Source: Candidatus Bruticola papionis
GTDB lineage: Bacteria > Vulcanimicrobiota > Xenobia > Xenobiales > Xenobiaceae
Assembly: GCA_002407045.1 (NCBI GenBank)
Contig: DHKB01000021.1
Span: forward strand, 1 to 7,976
DNA length: 7,976 bases
Reading direction: 5' to 3'
Shown: positions 1 through 5,487 of the stretch, in pieces
Position numbering within the stretch: the first letter of the stretch is position 1
How the letters are laid out: each line of letters opens with the position of its first letter
Notes under the pieces: model-generated
What the model saw: only the letters and a program-made list of their open reading frames with translations
Told to the model about the DNA's origin: nothing
Databases searched by the model: none
Translations under genes and position numbers: made by a program

Positions 1-2
1 CT

Positions 3-140
3 AAGGGGCGGGCGGAACACTATCAGCGTCTCTAAGCTAAAAAACTACGCAGCCAGCTTGAAATAGCTAATGGGCAAGCACAACAAGCAAACGCAAGCAT
101 AGCTAATATGGCTCACGTATTATTGGCACTTAAGCCATGA
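3..140 (+). pseudogene. Possible 3' remnant of an upstream coding region (very uncertain)
   Basis: The frame starting at base 3 reads as a hydrophilic, Ala/Gln/Asn-rich, coil-like peptide to a TGA at 138-140. It is broken by one TAA at 33-35. The stretch after the TAA (residues such as AKKLRSQLEIANG) looks coding-like, and one base change at the TAA would rejoin the two parts. Frame 1 is also open from the window edge to a TAG at 64-66, so a gene simply ending there is an equally good reading. I do not recognise a family. The last 11 bases overlap the 3' end of the minus-strand methyltransferase gene. A stretch this short with one stop can easily occur by chance. Confidence 0.15.
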
Positions 141-1041
141 AAATATAATTATCTCCTCCATCTAAAACTTCAATTTGCTTATAACCTAATTCAGACAAAA
201 GTTGGCTCACTTGCGGATAATTGCGACTAAAAATTTCTATCCAAAGTATAGGTTTGTCTTTAATAAGTAAGTCTTTGCTGCCTTGCAAAACTTGATATTC
301 AAAACCTTCAACATCCATTTTAACAAAATCAATTTTACTATCAAAGGAGAAGTTGTCTAAAGCTTTCATTTCGATACCGCTTTGATCTTCTGATTCAGCA
401 AAATCCGTTCCGCCTATATTTAAAAGATCGCAATGGCTAATTTGAGCAAAACCCTCTTTTTTACCTAATACGCAATTATAAGCTGTTACTTTATTTTGAA
501 GATTATTTAACTCAATGTTTTTGACTAAAATATCATATGTGGGCGGGTTGCCTTCAAAAGCAAAAACTTTTTTGGCTTTAGCTATGCAAGCAAAAAATAA
601 ACTATGATTGCCTATATTGGCGCCACAGTCTAAATAGGTAAAACCAGGCTTTAAATATTTTTCGCGAACTTTTTCTAAAGTTCTGAATTCGAAGAAATTC
701 CTATCTTTCAAAATAGATTGCTGTATTCCATCAAAACGAGCATATGGCAAATAAAAGTTCAAAGGAACACCGTCTATACTAAAACTGTAGGTGTCATCTT
801 TTACACTTTTATTTTTGTTGCGATCGTATAGCTCATTTTGTACCAGTTCGTTATAAATAGGTTTAGTTACCAATCTAAGCATTCTCTTCAAAAAAGAAGC
901 ATAAAGTTTTGCGAAAAACGAACTTCCATCAAATTTTTTATATAAGCAAAATAAAGCTTCCCTAAAAAAACGAGTATCGCAAATATCGTCTACAACCTGC
1001 GGTGGAGCCACATATTCTGGATCTTTATGATTATTGCCCAT
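130..1041 (-). CDS. FkbM-family SAM-dependent methyltransferase
   Basis: This is a predicted cytosolic S-adenosylmethionine-dependent O-methyltransferase of 303 residues. FkbM-family enzymes typically methylate sugars or other small acceptors and are frequent in surface-polysaccharide loci; the substrate here is unknown. The SAM-binding glycine motif is YLDCGANIGNHS at about residues 136-147. The acidic second strand is VFAFEGN at about 159-165, followed by the KNIELNN segment. The family-typical DFVKMDVEGFEYQVLQG is at about 238-254. The first 130 residues are a less conserved N-terminal region with no domain I can name, and no signal peptide or membrane helix is evident. I chose the ATG at 1039-1041. 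The frame could extend to a TTG at 1081-1083, but that has no ribosome site. The ATG itself has only a distant G5 run 12 nt upstream, so initiation probably relies on coupling to the leader ORF ending 2 nt before it. Confidence 0.88.
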   Translation of the reverse strand: MGNNHKDPEYVAPPQVVDDICDTRFFREALFCLYKKFDGSSFFAKLYASFLKRMLRLVTKPIYNELVQNELYDRNKNKSVKDDTYSFSIDGVPLNFYLPYARFDGIQQSILKDRNFFEFRTLEKVREKYLKPGFTYLDCGANIGNHSLFFACIAKAKKVFAFEGNPPTYDILVKNIELNNLQNKVTAYNCVLGKKEGFAQISHCDLLNIGGTDFAESEDQSGIEMKALDNFSFDSKIDFVKMDVEGFEYQVLQGSKDLLIKDKPILWIEIFSRNYPQVSQLLSELGYKQIEVLDGGDNYIFMA

Positions 1042-1043
1042 TT

Positions 1044-1169
1044 TTACAAAATACCCCCAAATATAGAAGATACTTTGTGGCAATCTAATGTAGAGTTTTT
1101 TCCAAAATTACAAGGAAAGTCTAAAGACTGCTGAGCACCTGTCCTGTCCTGTCCTGTCCTGTGAACCAT
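1044..1169 (-). CDS. Leader ORF (41 aa) carrying the pentanucleotide repeat, upstream of the fkbM gene
   Basis: This short minus-strand frame starts at ATG 1167-1169. It is preceded by a good Shine-Dalgarno (AGGAG, 7-nt spacing) and runs 41 codons to TAA at 1044-1046, leaving 2 nt before the methyltransferase ATG. The peptide begins MVHRTGQDRTGAQQS; codons 3 to 11 are encoded by five ACAGG units. I recognise no homologue and the peptide itself may have no function. The strong ribosome site here and the weak one on the next gene suggest the ORF delivers ribosomes to the methyltransferase by translational coupling. After the repeats the other two frames stop early, at TAG 1121-1123 and TAA 1108-1110. 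The alternative is a chance ORF in a 5' leader. What is seen is the geometry; coupling is inferred. Confidence 0.45.
   Translation of the reverse strand: MVHRTGQDRTGAQQSLDFPCNFGKNSTLDCHKVSSIFGGIL
1138..1162. repeat. Perfect CCTGT x5 tandem repeat (ACAGG x5 on the minus strand)
   Basis: There are five uninterrupted 5-bp units, 25 bp in all, lying just inside the 5' end of the leader ORF on the minus strand. Five is not a multiple of three, so gain or loss of one unit by slipped-strand mispairing changes the reading frame downstream. The minus-strand unit also contains AGG, a weak Shine-Dalgarno-like core. No other short tandem repeat of this quality was noticed in the window. Confidence 0.95.
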
Positions 1170-1216
1170 ACGATAACTCCTAAAAAAAGATAACCAAACA
1201 ATTTTGGCAACCAATC

Positions 1217-1246
1217 ATTACATTCCTGCATATCATTTTTTTTCAG
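1217..1246 (-). promoter_or_regulatory. Possible promoter for the leader ORF and fkbM gene
   Basis: On the minus strand a -10-like TGTAAT (complement of 1217-1222) lies 18 nt from a -35-like CTGAAA (complement of 1241-1246). Initiation would be near 1210, about 40 nt before the leader ATG. The region is very AT-rich, so matches of this quality are common by chance. Confidence 0.22.
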
Positions 1247-1360
1247 CCTCTAAATATTGTTATTTACAAAAAATAATTATCAAATATATTATTAACAAAA
1301 AATGTTTTGCTTTAATAAATAATTACCTGACAAAATAAGGAAAAAACACTCTTTTTTTAT

Positions 1361-1388
1361 TTCAAAGTTTTATGTGCTGTGTTATAGT
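1361..1388 (+). promoter_or_regulatory. Probable promoter of the spermidine operon
   Basis: An extended -10 element, TG-T-TATAGT (hexamer at 1383-1388, 5 of 6 to consensus, TG at 1380-1381), lies 16 nt downstream of TTCAAA at 1361-1366 (4 of 6 to TTGACA). Transcription would begin near 1395, about 30 nt before the agmatinase GTG. It is the best sigma-70-type match in this gap. Confidence 0.5.
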
Positions 1389-1426
1389 GTGGTGTCTATT
1401 TGTCTTTAAGTAGGTGCTAAGGTGAA

Positions 1427-2281
1427 GTGAAGCAAAATGTAGAAACATTTATTGGTTGCGATAGTGAATACGCAGATGCCAAGATCGTTCTGTTTGGTGC
1501 TCCTTTTGATTCTACAACCAGTTTCCGTCCCGGAGCTAGGTTCGGCTCGGCTGCCATTCGTCATGAAAGTTTTGGTTTGGAAACTTATAGTCCGTATCAA
1601 GATAAAGATTTAGCTGACGTCAGTATTTTTGATAGCGGCGATTTGGAACTTTGTTTTGGCTCGGCGGAATTAGCTTTAGCTGATATTGAAAATAGGGCTA
1701 AACAAATTTTATGTGACGGTAAGATGCCTTTTTTAATTGGTGGTGAGCATCTGGTTACTCTTGGGGCGGTAAGAGCTGTTTTTGCTAAATACCCTGATAT
1801 GCATATTATCCATTTTGATGCTCATGCCGATCTTCGCGACGATTATCTTGGCGCTAAATTAAGTCACGCTTGTGTTATGAGGCGTTGCCACGAACTTGTA
1901 GGCGACAATAAAATTCATCAATATTGCATTCGCAGCGGTGATAAATCAGAATTTATTTTTTCCCGAGAGCATACTGATATGCACAAGTTTAATTTCGAAA
2001 ATTTAAGCGAATTAGTCGAACAATTTATCGAAAATAAAACGCCTGTTTACTTTACAGTTGACTTAGATTGCCTTGATCCTGCGGTTTTTTGTGGAACAGG
2101 AACTCCTGAAGCTGGAGGAGTAAATTTTACAGATTTGTTGAATGCTGTCCTTACTGTCGCCAAAACAAATATAGTAGGAGTTGATATTAACGAGCTTGCG
2201 CCAATGCTTGATATGAGCGGAGCGTCGACCGCTGTGGCGTGTAAAATAGTTCGAGAAATGCTTTTAGCAATTTATAAGTAG
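1427..2281 (+). CDS. speB: Agmatinase (agmatine ureohydrolase)
   Basis: This enzyme hydrolyses agmatine to putrescine and urea in the cytosol and belongs to the Mn-dependent ureohydrolase (arginase/agmatinase) family. The 284 residues cover the single family domain. Metal-ligand motifs are all present: GGEH (His108), HFDAHAD (Asp131, His133, Asp135) and VDLDCLDP (Asp212, Asp214), followed by GTGTPEAGG at about 223-231. The start is a GTG; AGGTG lies 10 nt upstream, and a second GGTG is only 2 nt away, so the start is probable rather than certain. It is the first gene of a three-gene operon whose next two products consume putrescine, which favours agmatinase over arginase, formiminoglutamase or guanidinobutyrase. 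N1-aminopropylagmatine ureohydrolase is a less likely alternative, because the neighbouring pathway builds the aminopropyl group after putrescine. Confidence 0.9.
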   Translation: MKQNVETFIGCDSEYADAKIVLFGAPFDSTTSFRPGARFGSAAIRHESFGLETYSPYQDKDLADVSIFDSGDLELCFGSAELALADIENRAKQILCDGKMPFLIGGEHLVTLGAVRAVFAKYPDMHIIHFDAHADLRDDYLGAKLSHACVMRRCHELVGDNKIHQYCIRSGDKSEFIFSREHTDMHKFNFENLSELVEQFIENKTPVYFTVDLDCLDPAVFCGTGTPEAGGVNFTDLLNAVLTVAKTNIVGVDINELAPMLDMSGASTAVACKIVREMLLAIYK

Positions 2282-2317
2282 AGGTACCTTCGCGTTATAG
2301 AATGTGTCGAAGAGAAA

Positions 2318-2323
2318 AAGGAG
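2318..2323 (+). promoter_or_regulatory. Ribosome binding site that fixes the dehydrogenase start
   Basis: AAGGAG lies 7 nt before ATG 2331. It decides against the in-frame GTG at 2304, which has no comparable site and would add nine basic residues in front of the NAD(P)-binding fold. Confidence 0.8.
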
Positions 2324-2330
2324 CAAAATA

Positions 2331-3590
2331 ATGGGCAGAGTTTTAGTTATTGGGTGCGGTGGAGTAGCAAGTGTAGCTATTAAAAAATGTTGTCAGCTAG
2401 ACAATGTTTTTACTGAGCTTTGCATTTCCAGTCGTACAAAATCTAAGTGCGATGCTCTGGCAGCCGAACTTAAAGGTAAGACTGCTACCAAGATTACTAC
2501 TGCGCAAGTAAATGCGGATGATGTAGAGCAAGTAATTGAGCTTATTAAGTCTTATAAGCCCGATCTTGTTATGAATATGGCTCTTCCGTATCAAGACTTA
2601 ACCATTATGGATGCTTGTCTGGCTTGTGGTGTAAACTATATGGATACAGCTAACTATGAGCCTGAAAATACTGATGATCCTAAGTGGAAAGAAGCTTATG
2701 AAAGAAGATGTAAAGAGCAAGGTTTCTCTGCTCTCTTCGATTATGGTTGGCAATGGGCTTATCGTGAAAAATTTGAAAAAGCTGGACTGACTGCTCTTCT
2801 TGGTTGTGGTTTTGATCCTGGTGTCACTCAGGCTTATTGCGCTTATGCCAAGAAACATGAATTCGATACAATCGACACTATCGATATTCTCGATTGCAAT
2901 GGCGGCGATCACGGCCATCACTTTGCTACTAACTTTAATCCTGAAGTTAACTTGCGCGAAGTTTCCGCTCCCGGTAGCTACATCGAAAACGGAAAATGGG
3001 TAGAAATTCCCGCTATGAGCATCAAGCGCGAATATAACTTTGACAGCGTTGGCCCTAAAGATATGTATCTTTTACATCATGAAGAGCTTGAATCTTTAGC
3101 CCGCAATATTCCTGAAGTAAAAAGAATTCGTTTCTTTATGACTTTTGGACAGAGTTATATTACGCATATGCAATGTCTGGAAAATGTAGGTATGCTTTCC
3201 ACTAAGCCTATTAAGTTTGAAGGACATGATATTGTGCCTATCAAGTTCCTCAAAGCTTTGCTTCCCGATCCTGCCAGCCTTGGCCCTCGTACGCATGGTA
3301 AAACCAATATCGGTTGCATTTTTACTGGCAAAAAAGACGGTAAAGAGAAGGCCTACTATATTTACAACGTTTGCGATCATCAAGAATGCTACCAAGAAGT
3401 GCAAAGCCAGGCTATAAGCTACACTACTGGTGTACCGGCTATGTGTGGTGCTTTGATGCTTTTAACTGGCAAGTGGAACAAGAAAGGTGTCCATACCGTA
3501 GAGGAGTTTGATCCCGATCCTTTCCTCGAAGCGCTTGATAAATACGGTTTGCCCAAAAAAGAAGATCACAATCCCAAGTTGGTAGATTGA
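2331..3590 (+). CDS. Carboxyspermidine (carboxynorspermidine) dehydrogenase, saccharopine-dehydrogenase family
   Basis: This enzyme reductively condenses putrescine with L-aspartate-4-semialdehyde, using NADPH, to form carboxyspermidine. The related norspermidine route uses 1,3-diaminopropane instead. The protein has 419 residues. It opens directly with a Rossmann strand-loop-helix, VLVIGCGGVASVA, with the glycine motif at residues 8-11. The family segments MDTANYE (104-110), GCGFDPGVTQAY (158-169) and DCNGGDHG (188-195) follow. The C-terminal half matches the CASDH layout rather than lysine-pathway saccharopine dehydrogenases, and the adjoining decarboxylase gene settles the role. It starts 49 nt after agmatinase, and its TGA overlaps the next ATG as TGATG. 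The gene is often annotated lys1-like. Choice of putrescine over diaminopropane is inferred from the agmatinase gene next to it. Confidence 0.9.
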   Translation: MGRVLVIGCGGVASVAIKKCCQLDNVFTELCISSRTKSKCDALAAELKGKTATKITTAQVNADDVEQVIELIKSYKPDLVMNMALPYQDLTIMDACLACGVNYMDTANYEPENTDDPKWKEAYERRCKEQGFSALFDYGWQWAYREKFEKAGLTALLGCGFDPGVTQAYCAYAKKHEFDTIDTIDILDCNGGDHGHHFATNFNPEVNLREVSAPGSYIENGKWVEIPAMSIKREYNFDSVGPKDMYLLHHEELESLARNIPEVKRIRFFMTFGQSYITHMQCLENVGMLSTKPIKFEGHDIVPIKFLKALLPDPASLGPRTHGKTNIGCIFTGKKDGKEKAYYIYNVCDHQECYQEVQSQAISYTTGVPAMCGALMLLTGKWNKKGVHTVEEFDPDPFLEALDKYGLPKKEDHNPKLVD

Positions 3591-4798
3591 TGAATAATAG
3601 CAGCATATTCAGAAGCTTATTTAAGCAAAACGGTTTGGCTAGTTTGGCAAAGCTTAAAACCCCTTGCTACTTAGTTGATGAGCAAAAGTTAGTCTCTAAT
3701 GCTAAAATTTTGTCTTCAATTATTGAGCATACCGGCTGTAAAATTCTGTTGGCTCAGAAAGCGTTTTCCAATTACGATTTCTATCCGCTTTTAGCTCCGT
3801 ATTTATCAGGAACAGAAGCCAGCGGCCTTTATGAAGCCAGACTTGGTGCCGAAGAAATGGCTAGTAAGGAAGTCCACGTCTTTTGTGCTGCCTATCGCGA
3901 CGACGAATTTGCCGAGCTTTTGCAATATGCTGATCATATTGTTTTTAATTCAATCAATCAATTAAAGAAATTTGCTAAAAAAGCGCGAGAGTGTGGAAAG
4001 AGTCTAGGGCTTCGTATCAATCCTGAATGCTCTACCCAAAGCGATCGTGCCATTTACGATCCGTGCGCTCAAGGCAGTCGCCTTGGTGTAACGCGTGACG
4101 TATGGGATAAAGAAATGAGCGAAGAGCTTTTCTCTATGCTCGAAGGGCTCCACTTTCACACTCTCTGTGAGCAAAATTCCGATGCACTTGAAACTACTTT
4201 AAAAGCTGTGGAAGAGCGCTTTGGCGACGTCCTTCCTCATATGAAATGGCTCAATATGGGCGGTGGCCACCACATTACTAAAAAAGACTATAATAGAGAG
4301 CGTCTTGAAAAGCTTATCACTTATGCGCAAGATAAGTGGAACTTGTGTGTTTATCTTGAGCCGGGTGAAGCGGTGGCTTTAGATGCTGGCTATTTAGTTA
4401 GTCAAGTACTCGATATAGTAGAGAATGGCCATTTAAAAATAGCTATTCTCGATACCAGTGCCGCTTGTCATATGCCTGATGTTATTGAGATGCCTTATTT
4501 ACCTCCATTGCTTAATAAGCAAGCTCGAAAAGGTGAGGGCTATTTGTATCGCTTAGCCGGCCCAACTTGTCTTGCTGGAGATGTTATTGGTGAGTATTAC
4601 TTGGCCGACCAGCTTCAAGTTGGCGACTTAGTTGTATTTGGCGATATGGCTATTTACACTACTTGCAAAAACAATACTTTTAACGGTATGCCTTTGCCCA
4701 ATATTTATAAAATTGACTTAGAAGGCAACTTAAGCCAATTAACCCATTTTGGCTATAACGATTTTAAGCTGAAATTAGGAAGTAATCGAAAAAGTTAA
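3590..4798 (+). CDS. nspC: Carboxyspermidine/carboxynorspermidine decarboxylase
   Basis: This PLP-dependent, alanine-racemase-fold decarboxylase converts carboxyspermidine to spermidine and CO2, the last step of the operon's pathway. The protein has 402 residues. The predicted Schiff-base lysine is Lys57 in LLAQKAFSNY. Other family signatures are LHFHTLCE (187-194), the PLP-phosphate loop LNMGGGHH (221-228), LEPGE (256-260), DTSAACHMPD (288-297) and RLAGPTCLAGDVIG with Cys327 and Asp331. The C-terminal NNTFNG is at 361-366. In many members the MA(H)YT segment near 353-357 has His; here it is Ile, a small departure. The start is the ATG sharing its A with the dehydrogenase TGA (TGATG), which suggests translational coupling; a TTG one codon earlier is possible but less likely. 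Its TAA overlaps the convergent acetyltransferase stop. Confidence 0.92.
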   Translation: MNNSSIFRSLFKQNGLASLAKLKTPCYLVDEQKLVSNAKILSSIIEHTGCKILLAQKAFSNYDFYPLLAPYLSGTEASGLYEARLGAEEMASKEVHVFCAAYRDDEFAELLQYADHIVFNSINQLKKFAKKARECGKSLGLRINPECSTQSDRAIYDPCAQGSRLGVTRDVWDKEMSEELFSMLEGLHFHTLCEQNSDALETTLKAVEERFGDVLPHMKWLNMGGGHHITKKDYNRERLEKLITYAQDKWNLCVYLEPGEAVALDAGYLVSQVLDIVENGHLKIAILDTSAACHMPDVIEMPYLPPLLNKQARKGEGYLYRLAGPTCLAGDVIGEYYLADQLQVGDLVVFGDMAIYTTCKNNTFNGMPLPNIYKIDLEGNLSQLTHFGYNDFKLKLGSNRKS

Positions 4799-5280
4799 GC
4801 TTTATTAGGCTCAAAAATAAAGCGTGGCCCTTCTTTCCCGTTATGGCCTGTAGGCACAAAGCCAAGTTTCCTTAAGACATTTTGTGAAGCTTTATTACTT
4901 GGCTCTGTTTCTGCTTCTACAGCTTGTACACCATTTTGACGCAAAGCCCAGTCACAAACAGCTTTTACTCCTTCGGTAGCATAGCCTTGGCCTTGATATT
5001 GATCAATTATGCCATAGCCAACTTCCACCCGGCCATTTTTGGCTGGTCCTTTAAAGCCAGCATCGCCGATTTGTTGCCCATTTTCTTTTAAGCACATTTT
5101 CCAAGATGTATACCAAATGAAATCTTGAGCATGTTGTTTACATCCATCGAGCATCTCTTGATAGGCTTGGCTAAGTTCAGGAACTTTTGTTCCATATATG
5201 ACTATAAGTTTGGCCAATTCTTCTAAAGTCATAGGTGCTATTACTAATCTAGGCGTTTCTAGTTTATATATATTGCCCAT
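4795..5280 (-). CDS. GNAT-family N-acetyltransferase (RimJ/RimL-like, Acetyltransf_3)
   Basis: This is a predicted acetyl-CoA-dependent acetyltransferase of 161 residues, a normal length for a single GNAT domain. The N-terminus has the typical LETPRLVIAPMT opening. The acetyl-CoA pyrophosphate loop is QYQGQGYA at about 94-101, preceded by the VEVGYGI strand. The C-terminal EPSNKASQNVLRKLGF at about 126-141 is the usual motif B region. Such proteins acetylate protein N-termini or small amines; the sequence does not show which. Its placement tail-to-tail with a polyamine operon is suggestive, but it lacks a clear resemblance to SpeG. The ATG has a good ribosome site (GAGG, 9 nt upstream). The gene converges on nspC with overlapping stop codons and diverges from the cysteine desulfidase gene. 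Confidence 0.87.
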   Translation of the reverse strand: MGNIYKLETPRLVIAPMTLEELAKLIVIYGTKVPELSQAYQEMLDGCKQHAQDFIWYTSWKMCLKENGQQIGDAGFKGPAKNGRVEVGYGIIDQYQGQGYATEGVKAVCDWALRQNGVQAVEAETEPSNKASQNVLRKLGFVPTGHNGKEGPRFIFEPNKA

Positions 5281-5297
5281 TTTTATTACCTCAGCAG

Positions 5298-5328
5298 ATT
5301 ATAGAATTTATCTGTGAATATTTGTTAA
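5298..5328 (-). promoter_or_regulatory. Probable promoter of the GNAT gene
   Basis: On the minus strand there is a consensus -10, TATAAT (complement of 5298-5303). A TTAACA (complement of 5323-5328, 5 of 6 to consensus) lies 19 nt upstream, a long but tolerable spacing. The start point would fall near 5292, giving a very short leader that just includes the ribosome site. Confidence 0.4.
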
Positions 5329-5367
5329 GCTTCTATTATTAAAAATTCACCATACTATGGCGATTTC

Positions 5368-5395
5368 TTGCCTAATAAAGGGAAAAAACTATGTT
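5368..5395 (+). promoter_or_regulatory. Possible promoter of the cysteine desulfidase gene
   Basis: TTGCCT at 5368-5373 and TATGTT at 5390-5395 are separated by 16 nt, and each matches consensus at 4 of 6 positions. This would place initiation near 5402, just upstream of the palindrome. The call is weak; other AT-rich combinations such as TACTAT at 5353-5358 are possible. Confidence 0.25.
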
Positions 5396-5411
5396 GAAAA
5401 GAAGCTGGAAG

Positions 5412-5423
5412 CGATAATTATCG
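5412..5423. promoter_or_regulatory. Perfect 12-bp palindrome, candidate operator
   Basis: CGATAATTATCG is a gapless perfect palindrome in the divergent gap, 65 nt before the cysteine desulfidase ATG and just past a possible promoter. Such sites suit a dimeric repressor or activator. Cysteine desulfidase genes in enterobacteria are controlled by an Lrp/AsnC-type regulator, which binds AT-rich palindromes, but no regulator gene of that kind is in this window, so the link is inferred. An 8-bp inverted pair (GGAAAAAA at 5381-5388, TTTTTTCC at 5441-5448) flanks it. Confidence 0.35.
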
Positions 5424-5487
5424 AGCACATTTTAGGCTGATTTTTTCCAACCGATTTTGTAATGCAACGAAATAAAGAGGTAGTTTC

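Larger units (their letters stand above)
1170..1426. other. AT-rich divergent intergenic region
   Basis: This lies between the minus-strand leader ORF and the plus-strand agmatinase gene. It is dominated by A/T runs (T8 at 1236-1243, long A/T tracts at 1255-1330) and holds the divergent promoter candidates. A tiny inverted repeat (CCAAA/TTTGG, 4-nt loop) sits at 1194-1207 but has no adjoining U-tract on either strand that would make a convincing terminator. I see no RNA gene or further ORF with a ribosome site. Confidence 0.6.

Noticed and set aside
1042..1083. TTG at 1081-1083 as an upstream start for the methyltransferase (317 aa form)
   Set aside because: There is no ribosome site before it, the added 14 residues are not family-like, and the stretch is better explained as part of the leader ORF in another frame. 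The ATG at 1041 sits directly after that ORF's stop.
1138..1162. CCTGT repeats as a CRISPR or iteron array
   Set aside because: The units are only 5 bp and directly contiguous with no spacers, and no cas or replication genes are near. It is a simple-sequence repeat.
1194..1207. CCAAA/TTTGG hairpin as a rho-independent terminator
   Set aside because: The stem is 5 bp and A/T-heavy, and no U-tract follows directly on either strand. It also lies upstream of both divergent genes.
2304..2330. GTG at 2304 as the start of the dehydrogenase
   Set aside because: It would place the strong AAGGAG ribosome site inside the coding region and add a basic tail before the Rossmann fold. ATG 2331 is the better start.
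2598..2921. Antisense open frame of about 107 codons inside the dehydrogenase gene
   Set aside because: No ribosome site or recognisable protein. The sense frame carries clear family motifs, so this is a by-product of its codon use. The same holds for similar antisense frames at 3096-3404, 5505-5831, 6699-6992 and 7242-7520.
4795..5280. GNAT gene as a spermidine N-acetyltransferase (speG)
   Set aside because: The sequence is closer to RimJ/RimL-type Acetyltransf_3 proteins, and only its position beside the polyamine operon suggests a polyamine substrate.
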